NCBI GenBank assembly: GCA_006538405.1
Contig: BJKQ01000009.1
Location: 1,870,001-1,934,000 of the forward strand
Length of the DNA: 64,000 bases
From: Hansfordia pulvinata
Taxonomy: Eukaryota; Ascomycota; Sordariomycetes; Xylariales
Direction of reading: 5' to 3'
Position numbers and translations under genes: made by a program
Notes under the pieces: model-generated
Seen by the model: the letters and a program-made list of their open reading frames with translations, nothing else
Told to the model about the DNA's origin: nothing
The model's database searches: none
Shown here: piece by piece, positions 55,363 through 64,000 of the stretch
Position numbering within the stretch: the stretch's first letter is position 1
How the letters are laid out: each line of letters begins with the position of its first letter

Positions 55363-56825
55363 ATGCCTCTGCTCCGGAAGCCTCCGAAGCAGAGGGCAGA
55401 CTACGCCGAGCGATGGCCCACACAGCAGACGCTCGCCGAGCCGTCGCGGAGCGGCAGCAGCGTGGCCCAGCCCCCTACGACGCCGCTGAGGATCAAGCTG
55501 CTCGAAGCCATCGCCGTGCCGCTCTCGCGGGTGAACGCCAAGCTGCAGAGCTGGCAAGCTGGCATCCACCAACAAGTCGAGTCGATGGAGATAGCGCAGC
55601 GGGAGCGGCGCATGTCGACAGCCTCGTGGGAGCCGAGGGAGTTCGCGACCACGAAGAAGCCAGGGAGGAGTACGCACCCGTACGACACGGGGGTCGAGTA
55701 TGCTATTAGGTACGAATCTTTACCGGCGGCACAGCCTTGCCAGGCGGCGCGAGGGGGAAGAGACGCCGTTCGGCTTGGAGCGATCAAGACATGCCAAGAC
55801 GGACCGCACGACCACGATTCGGACTAAAGCAGTACCTACGAACGCGGTCACTGTGGAATATTCGAGGGTCGACTCAGGAGCCGGCTGGACAAGGCGCGAC
55901 GTCGGACAGGCTGTGCGGCAAATCTCAAAGCCCCCAGTCGACAGATTCGCCTGTGGCGGGGGCGCCCGTCTCCACAAGCGCCGGAGACGCGCAGGGTGGG
56001 CATTGGAAGTCCAGCCATGCGTCCAGGCATGGGATATGGCTATTCAGACCGCGGCCAAGGCCGGGCAGTACAAACGAGCGCGATTCCGGTGCGGACCACT
56101 GCGGAGTGGAGCTGGCGGCACTCCGGAGCGACTTCAGGGACGGCGGGCAGCCATCCAGGCACAGAGGCCGCAGGGAGGCCCGGGCGGGCACGTCGTCGCC
56201 GAGTTCGGAACCGAGACAATCGTCGAGCCGGTCCACCGCCACCAAGGGCAAAGCCAGAGAAGAGAAGAACCCGCTGCTGGACTGGAACTCAGCCACGGCC
56301 GACGGCGAGCATGTGCGCAGACCGGGGAGCCGGGCTACACAACAACGGGGGCAGGATCAGAGCCCGATCACTAGGGAAGCAAAATCACCTCCGCAGCAGG
56401 AGCAGCATTGCGAGGCAGACGATGCGCACCCGCTCCGCGCCGAAAGCCCATTTTCCCGCTTCATTCTTAGCCTGCGGAGACCGTTCGGGCGTGATAGCAG
56501 CGCGCTCGGGTTGTCGGAGCCGATCTCGGCTGACTCGAGCCCGGGGCCAAGCGCCGGCGCTGGAAGCCCGAGCCTGGACAACCGCACTGAGGCGTCGCCG
56601 CCGGCGACGGGAGAGAGAGATAGACAGTGGCCTCGTCACCTGAACAGGCCACCGCCCCTCGAGCCGCAAGCAACATCTCACAGCGCATGCCGCCAGGGCG
56701 ACGACCGCGACAAGAGAGGGCAGCGCGATGATGCCCGAGGCTGCTGTCCTACATGTGGCCAAAGCACCGGGGAGGCACCAACGGGGCGGGAACCCCGGCG
56801 AAGCAGGTCGGCGGCGAACAGGTAG
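55363..56825 (+). CDS. Disordered protein of unknown function, one apparent frame break
   Basis: I do not recognise the family. From the ATG at 55363 a frame of 154 residues includes a helical segment (LRIKLLEAIAVPLSRVNAKL, QQVESMEIAQRERRMS). A second frame one base out of register runs from about 55758 to 56825 and is rich in Ser, Arg, Pro, Gln and Gly (for example SSPSSEPRQSSSRSTATKGK, ESPFSRFILSLRRPFG), ending with a CCPTCGQ motif that might bind zinc with other Cys. Adding one G to the GGGGG run at 55753-55757 joins both frames into about 487 residues. An alternative 34-base intron (GTACGA...GCCAG) is too short to trust and leads into the third frame. Expression and function are unknown. 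Confidence 0.45.
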
Positions 56826-58211
56826 AGCGCGGAGGTGTGCGGGCCCTGGCGGCGTTAAGCATGGATGGGTGGCGTGGATGGACCGGGCCGGCTTGCTGGA
56901 TGAGTGAGCGGCTCGGTCCACCCAGGCGCGCCGGCGTCGGGTGCGAGACTCGACGTCTATTCTCGGACTGGCAGTAGCCTCATGCAGCATGAATAACAAG
57001 CAACAGAACAATCCATTGGCCCGTTTTGAGACTTCCTGCCGTGCCCAGGGCTGTGGGATCGCCAGAGGTAAGCGACAAGCCGTCGGCCAGAGGTGGGCAG
57101 GGTGGCAGGAGAGGCGGGTTTAAGGGTCGCGAATCTTTATATCCATGCGTAGCGCAGGGTCGTCCGTTTCTCGGAAGTGGCATGAGAGAAGATTCGAGAG
57201 CGACTAGCACAACGGCCGGGTCGTGCTGAGTGAGTGCACCGGGGATTAGAAGTCGGGACGAAGGGAGGTGTCATTTCCGTTGATCCGTGATTGAAGAGTG
57301 CAAGAAGAGTGGAAATCTCCAATATTCTTGGGTCAAACACGGCCAGGTTGCAAGGTTGCGTCAGTGCAGAAGGGCGGGTAAGGTAAAGGTCGTGCTCAAT
57401 GGTGCAGACCGTTATCCATGGATGGGGGCTCTACCTACGGAGTAGGTACTCGTACGCTTGTAACACTCAACGACCACGTGCCGGAACAGGTACCTGCCCT
57501 GCTCATTCGAGTCGAAGCACCAGTACCGCTGCCCAGAGGTCACTGAAGCTCCTCAGAACTTCATGTTCTTGATCAATGATGACTTCGACATTGTATTGAC
57601 TCGCAAGGCCACGCACATGTCGACTCCAGGGTCTACTATATCATGCGCGCGACACGTCTCTGAGCGCTCGTGGGTCGCGATTCACGAAAGCTCGAAGAGT
57701 GTTTGACCCTTACTCGATGTTGATGCAACGCCAAAAAGCTCGTCATACTCCACGGCGCCGGCGGGGTCGATGATACAATGTACCCGCTTCTGGCGTTAAG
57801 CGGATCTAACGAGATCTCGCCGGTAGGGTCAGGTACACTCCAGTTCAGGGCCCCCTCGGGCAGTGTCTTTCAGGACCTGAAGACAGCTGGGGCCTGGGGG
57901 CCTCAGGCATCGAACAGGCCGTACAAGTACCTCTCCAGCTGTTGGAATCCATCCATGGAGGGGTACCCAAGGCAGTGGAGGTTAGCAGGCGGTGCCCCTC
58001 ACCTCAAATCATCCATGGACGTACTCGACTCCTCCCAGCAACGGCAGAGAGCCCACGCGGGTGCCTCGCACCTCGGCTCCTAATCGGCAATCGCCCTGGC
58101 CTACACGGACGTACATATATCTCGCCGTCGCTGCCAATTCCGCTGCAAATCCCGTCAAGCTCCGAGTTACACCTGCTTCTGCACAGCATCGCCACTCTGC
58201 TCTCGCCGCCG

Positions 58212-58283
<72 letters not shown>

Positions 58284-58334
58284 TCCACACCACCGACGAA
58301 CCCATCTCGGCTTGCTGATCAACTTTCGCACACA
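56826..58334. other. Intergenic region and 5' leader of the dienelactone hydrolase gene
   Basis: No supported gene. The last 120 bases carry a long hexanucleotide repeat. A half-site of the dispersed palindrome (ggtactcgtacg) lies near 57445. Confidence 0.5.
58213..58283. repeat. (CAGCAA)n hexanucleotide repeat in a probable 5' leader
   Basis: About twelve near-perfect CAGCAA units ending 52 bases before the ATG of the dienelactone hydrolase gene. It would encode Gln or Ser/Asn repeats, but the frames around it are not supported, so I regard it as 5' UTR. Confidence 0.85.
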
Positions 58335-59478
58335 ATGGCCTCCAATCCCCCCGGAAAGTGCTGCGTTGAGGGCGTCAAGCACGAGTGAGTTCGCCGTCTC
58401 TCCGCCCCCCTCCTTCTCACCCCGCTCTGCCCCCATTCTCAGTACTGATCCGGCTTTTCCTCCGCACAGAGGCCAGACCTTTGGCACCAAGGTCGACGTT
58501 GCTGGCAATGAGGGCTACCTGGCCACCCCCGACCCTGCCAAGGCCAAGGCTGGCAAGGCTATCCGTGAGTACCTAGCTGAAGTTCTTTGATGACAGACCT
58601 GCATATACGCCCATCGTGCAGCGCGACGCCATGGATTTCTGTCCCGGCAGCACGGCACGCGACGCAGACACCCCGCTGTCACCCTGTCGGCATCTGGAAA
58701 TATCCCTGCCTGGCCACACCTTGATCGTATGATGTCGGCCAGGTAGTCAGCAAACCCGCTGCCACTTGACGTCTGCACACCGCGCTGCCCAATCAGCTAA
58801 CACGCCCCGCCCCGTAGTCTACGTCCCTGACGTCCACGGCATCTGGATCAACAGCCAGCTCATGGCTGACCAGTTCGCCGCTAACGGCTATCTGACTCTG
58901 ATCATCGACCTTTTCCACGGCGATGTCGTCAGCAAGAAGCCTGAGAGCATGGAGCTCATGGATTGGGTCAAGAACGGAAGCGACGGCAAGACCCCTCACA
59001 CCCCCGCCGGCGTCGACCCCATCGTCGAGGCCGCTTGCAAGTGGCTCAAGGCCGAGAAAGGCGTCACCCAGATCGGCGCCGCCGGTTACTGCTTTGGTGC
59101 CAAGGTATGTCCTACTCTCACCCATTCGGCCTCTCCCGTTGGCCTGACTCGGCTCTCCAGTACGTCGCCAGACACTTTGCGAACGGCATCAGCGTCGGCT
59201 TCTTCGCACACCCCTCTTTTGTCGACGAGGCCGAGCTCCGCGGCTTCAAGGGTCCCCTTTCTATCGCTGCTGCGCAGACCGACAGCATCTTCACCGTCGA
59301 GCTGCGGCGCCGATCCGAGGAGATCCTGGCGGAGAAGGGCGACCCTTGGCAGATCAACCTCTACAGCAACACATCCCACGGTTTCTCCGTTCGCGGAGAC
59401 CCTAACAACAAGCTTGAGCGGTTTGCCAAGGAGCAGGCTTTCATCCAGGCCGTCACGTGGTTCGATACCCACTTGTGA
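58335..59478 (+). CDS. Dienelactone hydrolase family protein
   Basis: Alpha/beta hydrolase of the dienelactone hydrolase family, which opens lactone rings in aromatic breakdown or acts as a general esterase in fungi. Four exons, 58335-58384, 58470-58564, 58818-59104 and 59161-59478, give 249 residues, the normal length. Introns are 85, 253 and 56 nt with consensus ends (GTGAGT, GTGAGT, GTATGT; CTAAC or CTGAC branch points). The family starts with CCVEGVKHEG and continues LYVPDVHGIW. The triad is Cys140 in GYCFGAK, Asp185 in AAQTDSIF and His217 in SHGFSVRGD. No signal peptide, so probably cytosolic. The second intron is unusually long for this window. A run of six C (58347-58352) keeps frame. 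Confidence 0.94.
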
Positions 59479-59950
59479 CTCGCCGACGGAAACAACAGGC
59501 AAAAGTTGTGAGGTGCTCCCGAGAGGACGATGACATAAGAACGCGGATGATTCTGACCGAATCGAATCCAACCACGTAGGACTGGGATTATCAGGTAGAG
59601 ACCCAGTCGCGTCATTTTGGCCTCCTCACTTAGCCTCGCAATGGAATCTTCACAAAAGCATAGTCGATCAGACCCATGCCGTTATTGATTGTGACCCCGA
59701 GGACTGTTGCAAATGCACAATCATGACAGGCCAGACTCGCCCGGCATTGAAATAGTCGACCGAAGATCTTGAACGTAATCTATTTTAGCAATTCAGCACA
59801 TTACAGGTAAGCTTTAGCTTTAACCCACAAGCACAGTATAAGGGCAACGCTAGGTATAAATTTAACAGTTAACGTAATGAAACTCCTAAATGTCGTGAAT
59901 GCAAGATCATGGCGTGGCGAGAGTCGGTTGCGTCCCTCCTGTACATCTTC
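59479..59950. other. Convergent 3' intergenic region
   Basis: AT-richer spacer between the stops of the dienelactone hydrolase (+) and the small secreted-protein gene (-). No gene seen. Confidence 0.5.
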
Positions 59951-60756
59951 TCAGTCTTCAGAGGTTTCCACCGAGATAGAAGGGAGCTCGAAGTCGATGA
60001 GTTCCCTCGCCGTGTCCGCGCCCTTCCTCGTGTCCTTGAATTTGAGAGCCGCATGGATGAGATCTGTCGCAAAGCCCTTTGTGATATATTCAAACACAGG
60101 TGTGGCAACCATCCTTTCGGGGTCTATTGCCCGCCAACTCGCTCCCTTCTTGTCCGCCGACTCGATCGCGTAACGATACGCGGCGGTCCCGTCCCTGCCC
60201 GTATCTTCGAGCGACTGCTTGAACTCGTGCAGTGCCGCCGTGTACTCCAGCTGAGCATGCTTTGACCCCCTGGCGAGGTACCGCATGGCGGCGTCGACCG
60301 CTTGCTTCCCGGCCGAGTTGAGCTGATCCGCGTAGAGCAACACTGTGTAGTCATCCAAGGGGAACTCCTCGTACCAAGCGGGCATCTCAATCGTCCTGAA
60401 TGGCTCCTCGACCTTGGCGGGTTCTTCTTCCTGGACTGATTCCTCATTCTTCTTCTTTCCGGACCTCAGCCTGATTAGCGTTGTTAGCCTTCATCTTCCA
60501 GGATAGGAATACGGACGGGCGCTTGTCGGGGAGCGGGTGCGGGGCGAACCTACCTGCTGAAGAAGCCACGGCGCTGTGCTGCCGCGCCGGCGGCCTGCGA
60601 GCCCGCTTCATCTCGGGCGGGCTGAGCACCGGGCGGTGGCGCCTCGGAACGGGCCTGGCGGAGTCGTCCGGCCACCGCTTGGGGCTGCGTTTGCGGCAGC
60701 GGGGAAGCCAACACGCACGCGGCGAGGGGGAGGAGGACCAGCAAACGGGCTTTCAT
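59951..60756 (-). CDS. Small secreted protein of unknown function
   Basis: Two exons, 60756-60554 and 60470-59951, joined through an 83-nt intron (GTAGGT...CTAAT...ATCAG) in matching phase, give 240 residues. The N-terminus is a textbook signal peptide (KARLLVLLPLAACVLASPLP). A Pro/Gln/Ala/Arg-rich linker, a Lys/Glu-rich stretch (SGKKKNEESVQEEEPAKVEE) and a helical domain starting PAWYEEFPLDDYTVLLYADQ follow; the domain has conserved-looking aromatic and charged positions but no family I recognise. Only about one Cys is present after the signal peptide, so it is not a typical disulphide-rich effector. The ATG at 60756 is chosen because the signal peptide begins there. Confidence 0.7.
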
Positions 60757-63700
60757 CTCCGCGGCACGCAAACTTGGCACATGGGCTGCGTCGACTGGGC
60801 CGACCGAGATGTTGGGAGTTGGTTATGTCACGTCCGCAGCAACCTGGGAGCAACCCGAGCTTTTATTGGCTTTGCAATGTGAGAAGTGGCACTTCTTGGA
60901 ACAAGCCGTGGCGATCTTACGTGAGAGCCAACCTCATTGGATTAAGGGTTTCTATACTGGCCTACATTTCGCTACGGCTCTCGCCACGGTTTGCTTAATA
61001 AGTGAGCCATGTCCGATTCGCTTATGACTTCGGTTTCGTGGATCGCCACAGGCCCAGACGAACCGCCATACCGTATCGGTGGCCTCAAGCTTACAGATCG
61101 GGCCTTGTGAGTACATACCTATTTTGACAGCCGCCGTTACCCGCCTGCGTTTTCGTGAAGCCACCGCGAGTATTCGGGATAAGGGGCAAGATTTGAGCGG
61201 CAAAACGCCCACCTCGCAGCTGACTACCTTACATACTTGAAGTTACCGGACATTCGTTTATTCATGATCGTCGATGGGGGGCGCCCTGTTGTTTGTCCCT
61301 GGACATGTGTCGGCGAGCGAAGTAACGGATCTCGGAAAGACCGAGATCAACCACAGGCTCGTATTGGACTGAGCGTGAAAACCAGACCTCAGGTGGGCAT
61401 TGAGCGGTCAATTTGCCCCCTCGCGACGAGAGAGTGCCTGGCACGACACCGGCTCCCGAGGCTGCCACCGGCTACCGGGCGAGCCGCCTCGTGGTCGCCA
61501 CCGCTTTTGCCTCTCTCCCCCGAGCGGCGAAGCGCTGCTCGCGCTTGGAGCCGTGGAAAGAGAAGAGAAAAAGAGAGACCAAGAAGGAGAAAGGTCCCAA
61601 CACACGCAGCGCCTGAATGAAATTCCTGTCCACGTCGGCTGCCCGGGCGCCATGAAAGCACGTCGACGGCGCCACAGCGAGTCGCGAGCGCCGAAGCCGA
61701 CTTGGTAGCCACCGGTGTGGATGGGAGCCGGGCCCAGGGAGACCGGGCGCCGCAGCATCGCGGAAAGACTGGCTGCGCTGATCTCGAGCTCACCCGCGGA
61801 CTTGCGGCCATGAAGCTTGGCCCTTCCAGAGCAGGGATGCCCAGCGGCCGTGAACGAAACTGCAGCCAATCTCAGTCGATGATCCATGAATGCACGCATC
61901 TCACCAGCCTGAAGGGAGTGCGATCTGGCGGAGAAGCGGTGTTCAAATGCACAAAGTTCAATATCCTGAACTGGACAGACGTAAAGCGACGGAATTCAAA
62001 AGATGCCTACCGAACTTGCGAAAAGGCGGGCTTCCACTTGAGGTCCTTCAGGGAGTTCACCAAAGGATGTCCAAGTCATTGTGGCAGTGGGGGGAGAAGC
62101 GCGACCACCCAATTATCGGCCAGACCATCAGGGCCTCACTCATCTGGCTGATGCTTCTGAGAACATCTGTCTATGTGTCGTTCTGTCCATGCGGAGGTCA
62201 GGAGCTTGACCGAGTGCAACGCTGAGCATCGAGTAATGCATGTGGGTATGCTCAGTCAAGAGGTACCTAACCTTAGGTACTGGGTCGGACAAACTGCTGC
62301 GGGATGAACCTCGCTTTTATGGCCTGGTTCTGGTTTCCTACCAAGACTCCGTTGTGTGTTGAGTGTTTCGAAAGACTGCAATGTTGACTGCGAGTCGGAT
62401 CATTGTACAGATGGACGAGTGGTGAAGCACCGGGGCGAAGGGTGACGTGCGGGTGGTGTGGGCGAAGCGAATGGCTTGATAGTAACCCTCTTGGATCGAG
62501 AACTCGACGCTGCTTCCTTTTGACAGGCTACCTCAGGTAGACTGTCCCTTTCCCGGCGTTTTTAAGCGAGACCGAAAAGCTCACCCGCCTGCCGGGCGGT
62601 TGATGCAGAGGCATTCCCACCGCAACCATGGCCTGGGTAGAAACGGGGACTCGAGAAGGAACCAACCCTTCACTAGGTACAGAGCAGCATTCATGGTGCC
62701 AAGGGGCTGACAGGACAGAAAGACAGGAAAGAGGATCGCGAGCTTCTGCCGGCGTGGGAGTCTGGCTCGTTCGCCAAATGTGCCCGCATACAGGATAGGC
62801 ACATCGCGCCGGCGTGCAGTGAGCATGGGTTCTCTGACCTTTCCAGCGGCAAGGCCCCACTGCAGAGGGACAGGCTCGGCCTCCCTCGCGAAATGAAGGG
62901 ATCGCGGGAGAAGGGGCGGGGCGGCTGTAGGCGGGGGCTGCATTATACTTACTCGTCTCCAACACGAGCAAGACAGGCTGAGGCCAAGTTACAAGTTCAG
63001 GGCAGTCTTACGAGAACATGGTGCTAGTCGCTACATTGTGGTCAGCACGGGTGGACTGAGTCGCCTCTTGACTCTTGTCGAGTCTTTGACCCCGAAGCAC
63101 AAGGCGATTGGAGCTGGGTGACGGCGAGTCAACTGTCGCCTCGGATATGCGTGACGAAGGGGTAACGGACACGATAGAGGGCTTTTCTTGTTGGTTGCGG
63201 CCACGACCCTTGTGTAGAGGGCTCGTACTCGTACTGGGTCCAGACCTTTCCGGCCGCTGACGAACGCTGAGAAATCCAAGTGTGTCGTCAGTTGACCCCT
63301 CGCACTCCGTTGTTCGTAATAAATCAGTAATCCAGGAGCCACTCAGCGAGAGGATGCGGTGGAGCCTGGCCGGGCTGGTGTCCTGGAGCCTCCGCCGTCT
63401 TCGCGAGTTGCCAAAGCATTTACGCCTAAAGCGCACTGGTGTGGCTGGTATAGACAATCCTGCCGTCGTACGTAGGAAACATACATGCATCTAGGTACAT
63501 ACCTACCTAGGTACCTACTTCAGGTAGAATTCAGACGAGATGCCACAATCCGTCGGGCAATTTCACAGTATGGAAACGGCGTGACCCCGATGGTCATTAT
63601 GCGACTGGACCGTGCAAGTGCTCCTTTGAAGCCAGTCTGAACTTGCTGGAAGGCTCTGGATACGCCGCACCGCCACGGTATCCCAGATGAAGGTAAGGAT

Positions 63701-64000
63701 GCCCGCAATCCCACTGGCGATCATCGACCTCATTACCAACCTATACATGTACCTGAAGCTGGTTCGATATCTCCTATGAACCCCCTTTCAAGCAGTGGAT
63801 GCAAGTATCTCTGTAGGCATGACTTATCCCTCCGTGGCCAGACTGGCAGCCCGACGAGGCCCCACCTTACGCGCGCGGGTCGGACCAAAGATTGCGCCCG
63901 TCAAGACGATAGTACCTAGGTACATGTAATGACCATCCCGAGCGCCTGAGCGGGCATGTACTCGTGCTCAATGTAACTCCTGCGCCTGTGGCCTGCCATG
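60757..64000. other. Terminal spacer without supported genes
   Basis: About 3.2 kb. Short frames on both strands overlap without domains or splice patterns that I can support. It includes clusters of CCTACCTAGGTACC-type sequence (about 62262-62280, 63491-63527, 63911-63925) and half-sites of the dispersed palindrome (about 63225 and 63958). Confidence 0.45.
63491..63527. repeat. CTAGGTAC / GTACCTAG palindromic repeat cluster
   Basis: Dense overlapping copies of CTAGGTAC, TACCTACC and GTACCTAC. The same words recur near 27815-27880, 37231-37258, 62262-62280 and 63911-63925, all outside genes. Confidence 0.75.

Noticed and set aside
55710..55743. 34-base intron GTACGA...GCCAG in the orphan gene
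   Set aside because: Too short for a fungal intron, has no branch point and leads into the wrong downstream frame.
3699..60756. A secondary-metabolite or catabolic gene cluster
   Set aside because: The methyltransferase, hydrolases, NmrA-like protein and dehydrogenase are scattered among housekeeping genes, and there is no synthase, P450 or cluster regulator.
1..64000. Repeat-induced point mutation, transposons or CRISPR arrays
   Set aside because: I saw no AT-rich TpA-dense blocks, transposase or reverse-transcriptase motifs, terminal repeats with duplicated targets, or regularly spaced direct repeats.

Overview
The window is nuclear DNA of a filamentous ascomycete, most probably a Sordariomycete. 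The evidence is GC-rich coding sequence with strong G/C at third positions, short introns (about 50-170 nt) with GTNNGT donors and CTAAC/CTGAC branch points, long gene-free spacers full of microsatellites, and gene families typical of fungi (GPI transamidase PIG-T, CCR4-NOT subunit CAF40, an aquaglyceroporin, an AA12-type dehydrogenase, a WHI2-like BTB protein). I cannot name the species. I see no virus, transposon, CRISPR array, rRNA or convincing tRNA.

Layout. 0-12.8 kb: a GH31 alpha-xylosidase-like enzyme (+), converging on a long polytopic membrane protein whose disordered tail repeats an 'LW' motif (-), then an alpha/beta hydrolase (+). 14.3-24.3 kb: a secreted Thr/Val-repeat surface protein (+), CAF40/Rcd1 (-), PIG-T/GPI16 (+) and a polytopic membrane protein (-). 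24.3-29.8 kb: a 5.5 kb gene-free block rich in microsatellites and in a palindrome with core CGAGTACTCG. 29.8-42.4 kb: an aquaglyceroporin with a very long N-terminus (+), a doubtful small gene (-), a PAP2 lipid phosphatase (-), a secreted HtrL/YibB-like protein (+) and a secreted GSDH/AA12 dehydrogenase (-). 43-53.6 kb: a BTB/WHI2-like protein (-), a flavoprotein/F-box/repeat fusion (+), an FkbM-type methyltransferase (-) and an NmrA-like protein (-). 55.4-60.8 kb: a disordered orphan protein (+), a dienelactone hydrolase (+) and a small secreted protein (-). The last 3.2 kb holds no supported gene.

The genes do not form an obvious cluster or pathway. They mix housekeeping functions (PIG-T, CAF40) with secreted, membrane and detoxification proteins, as in an ordinary chromosome arm.

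Two features stand out. First, at least five otherwise good reading frames lose register by one missing base, usually inside a run of exactly five C or five G. This looks like consensus sequencing error and would damage automatic annotation. Second, CGAGTACTCG and close variants recur many times but, as far as I can see, only between genes. The most interesting protein is the flavoprotein/F-box/WW-repeat fusion at 47.5-49.3 kb, followed by the LW-motif membrane protein at 3.7-8.3 kb.
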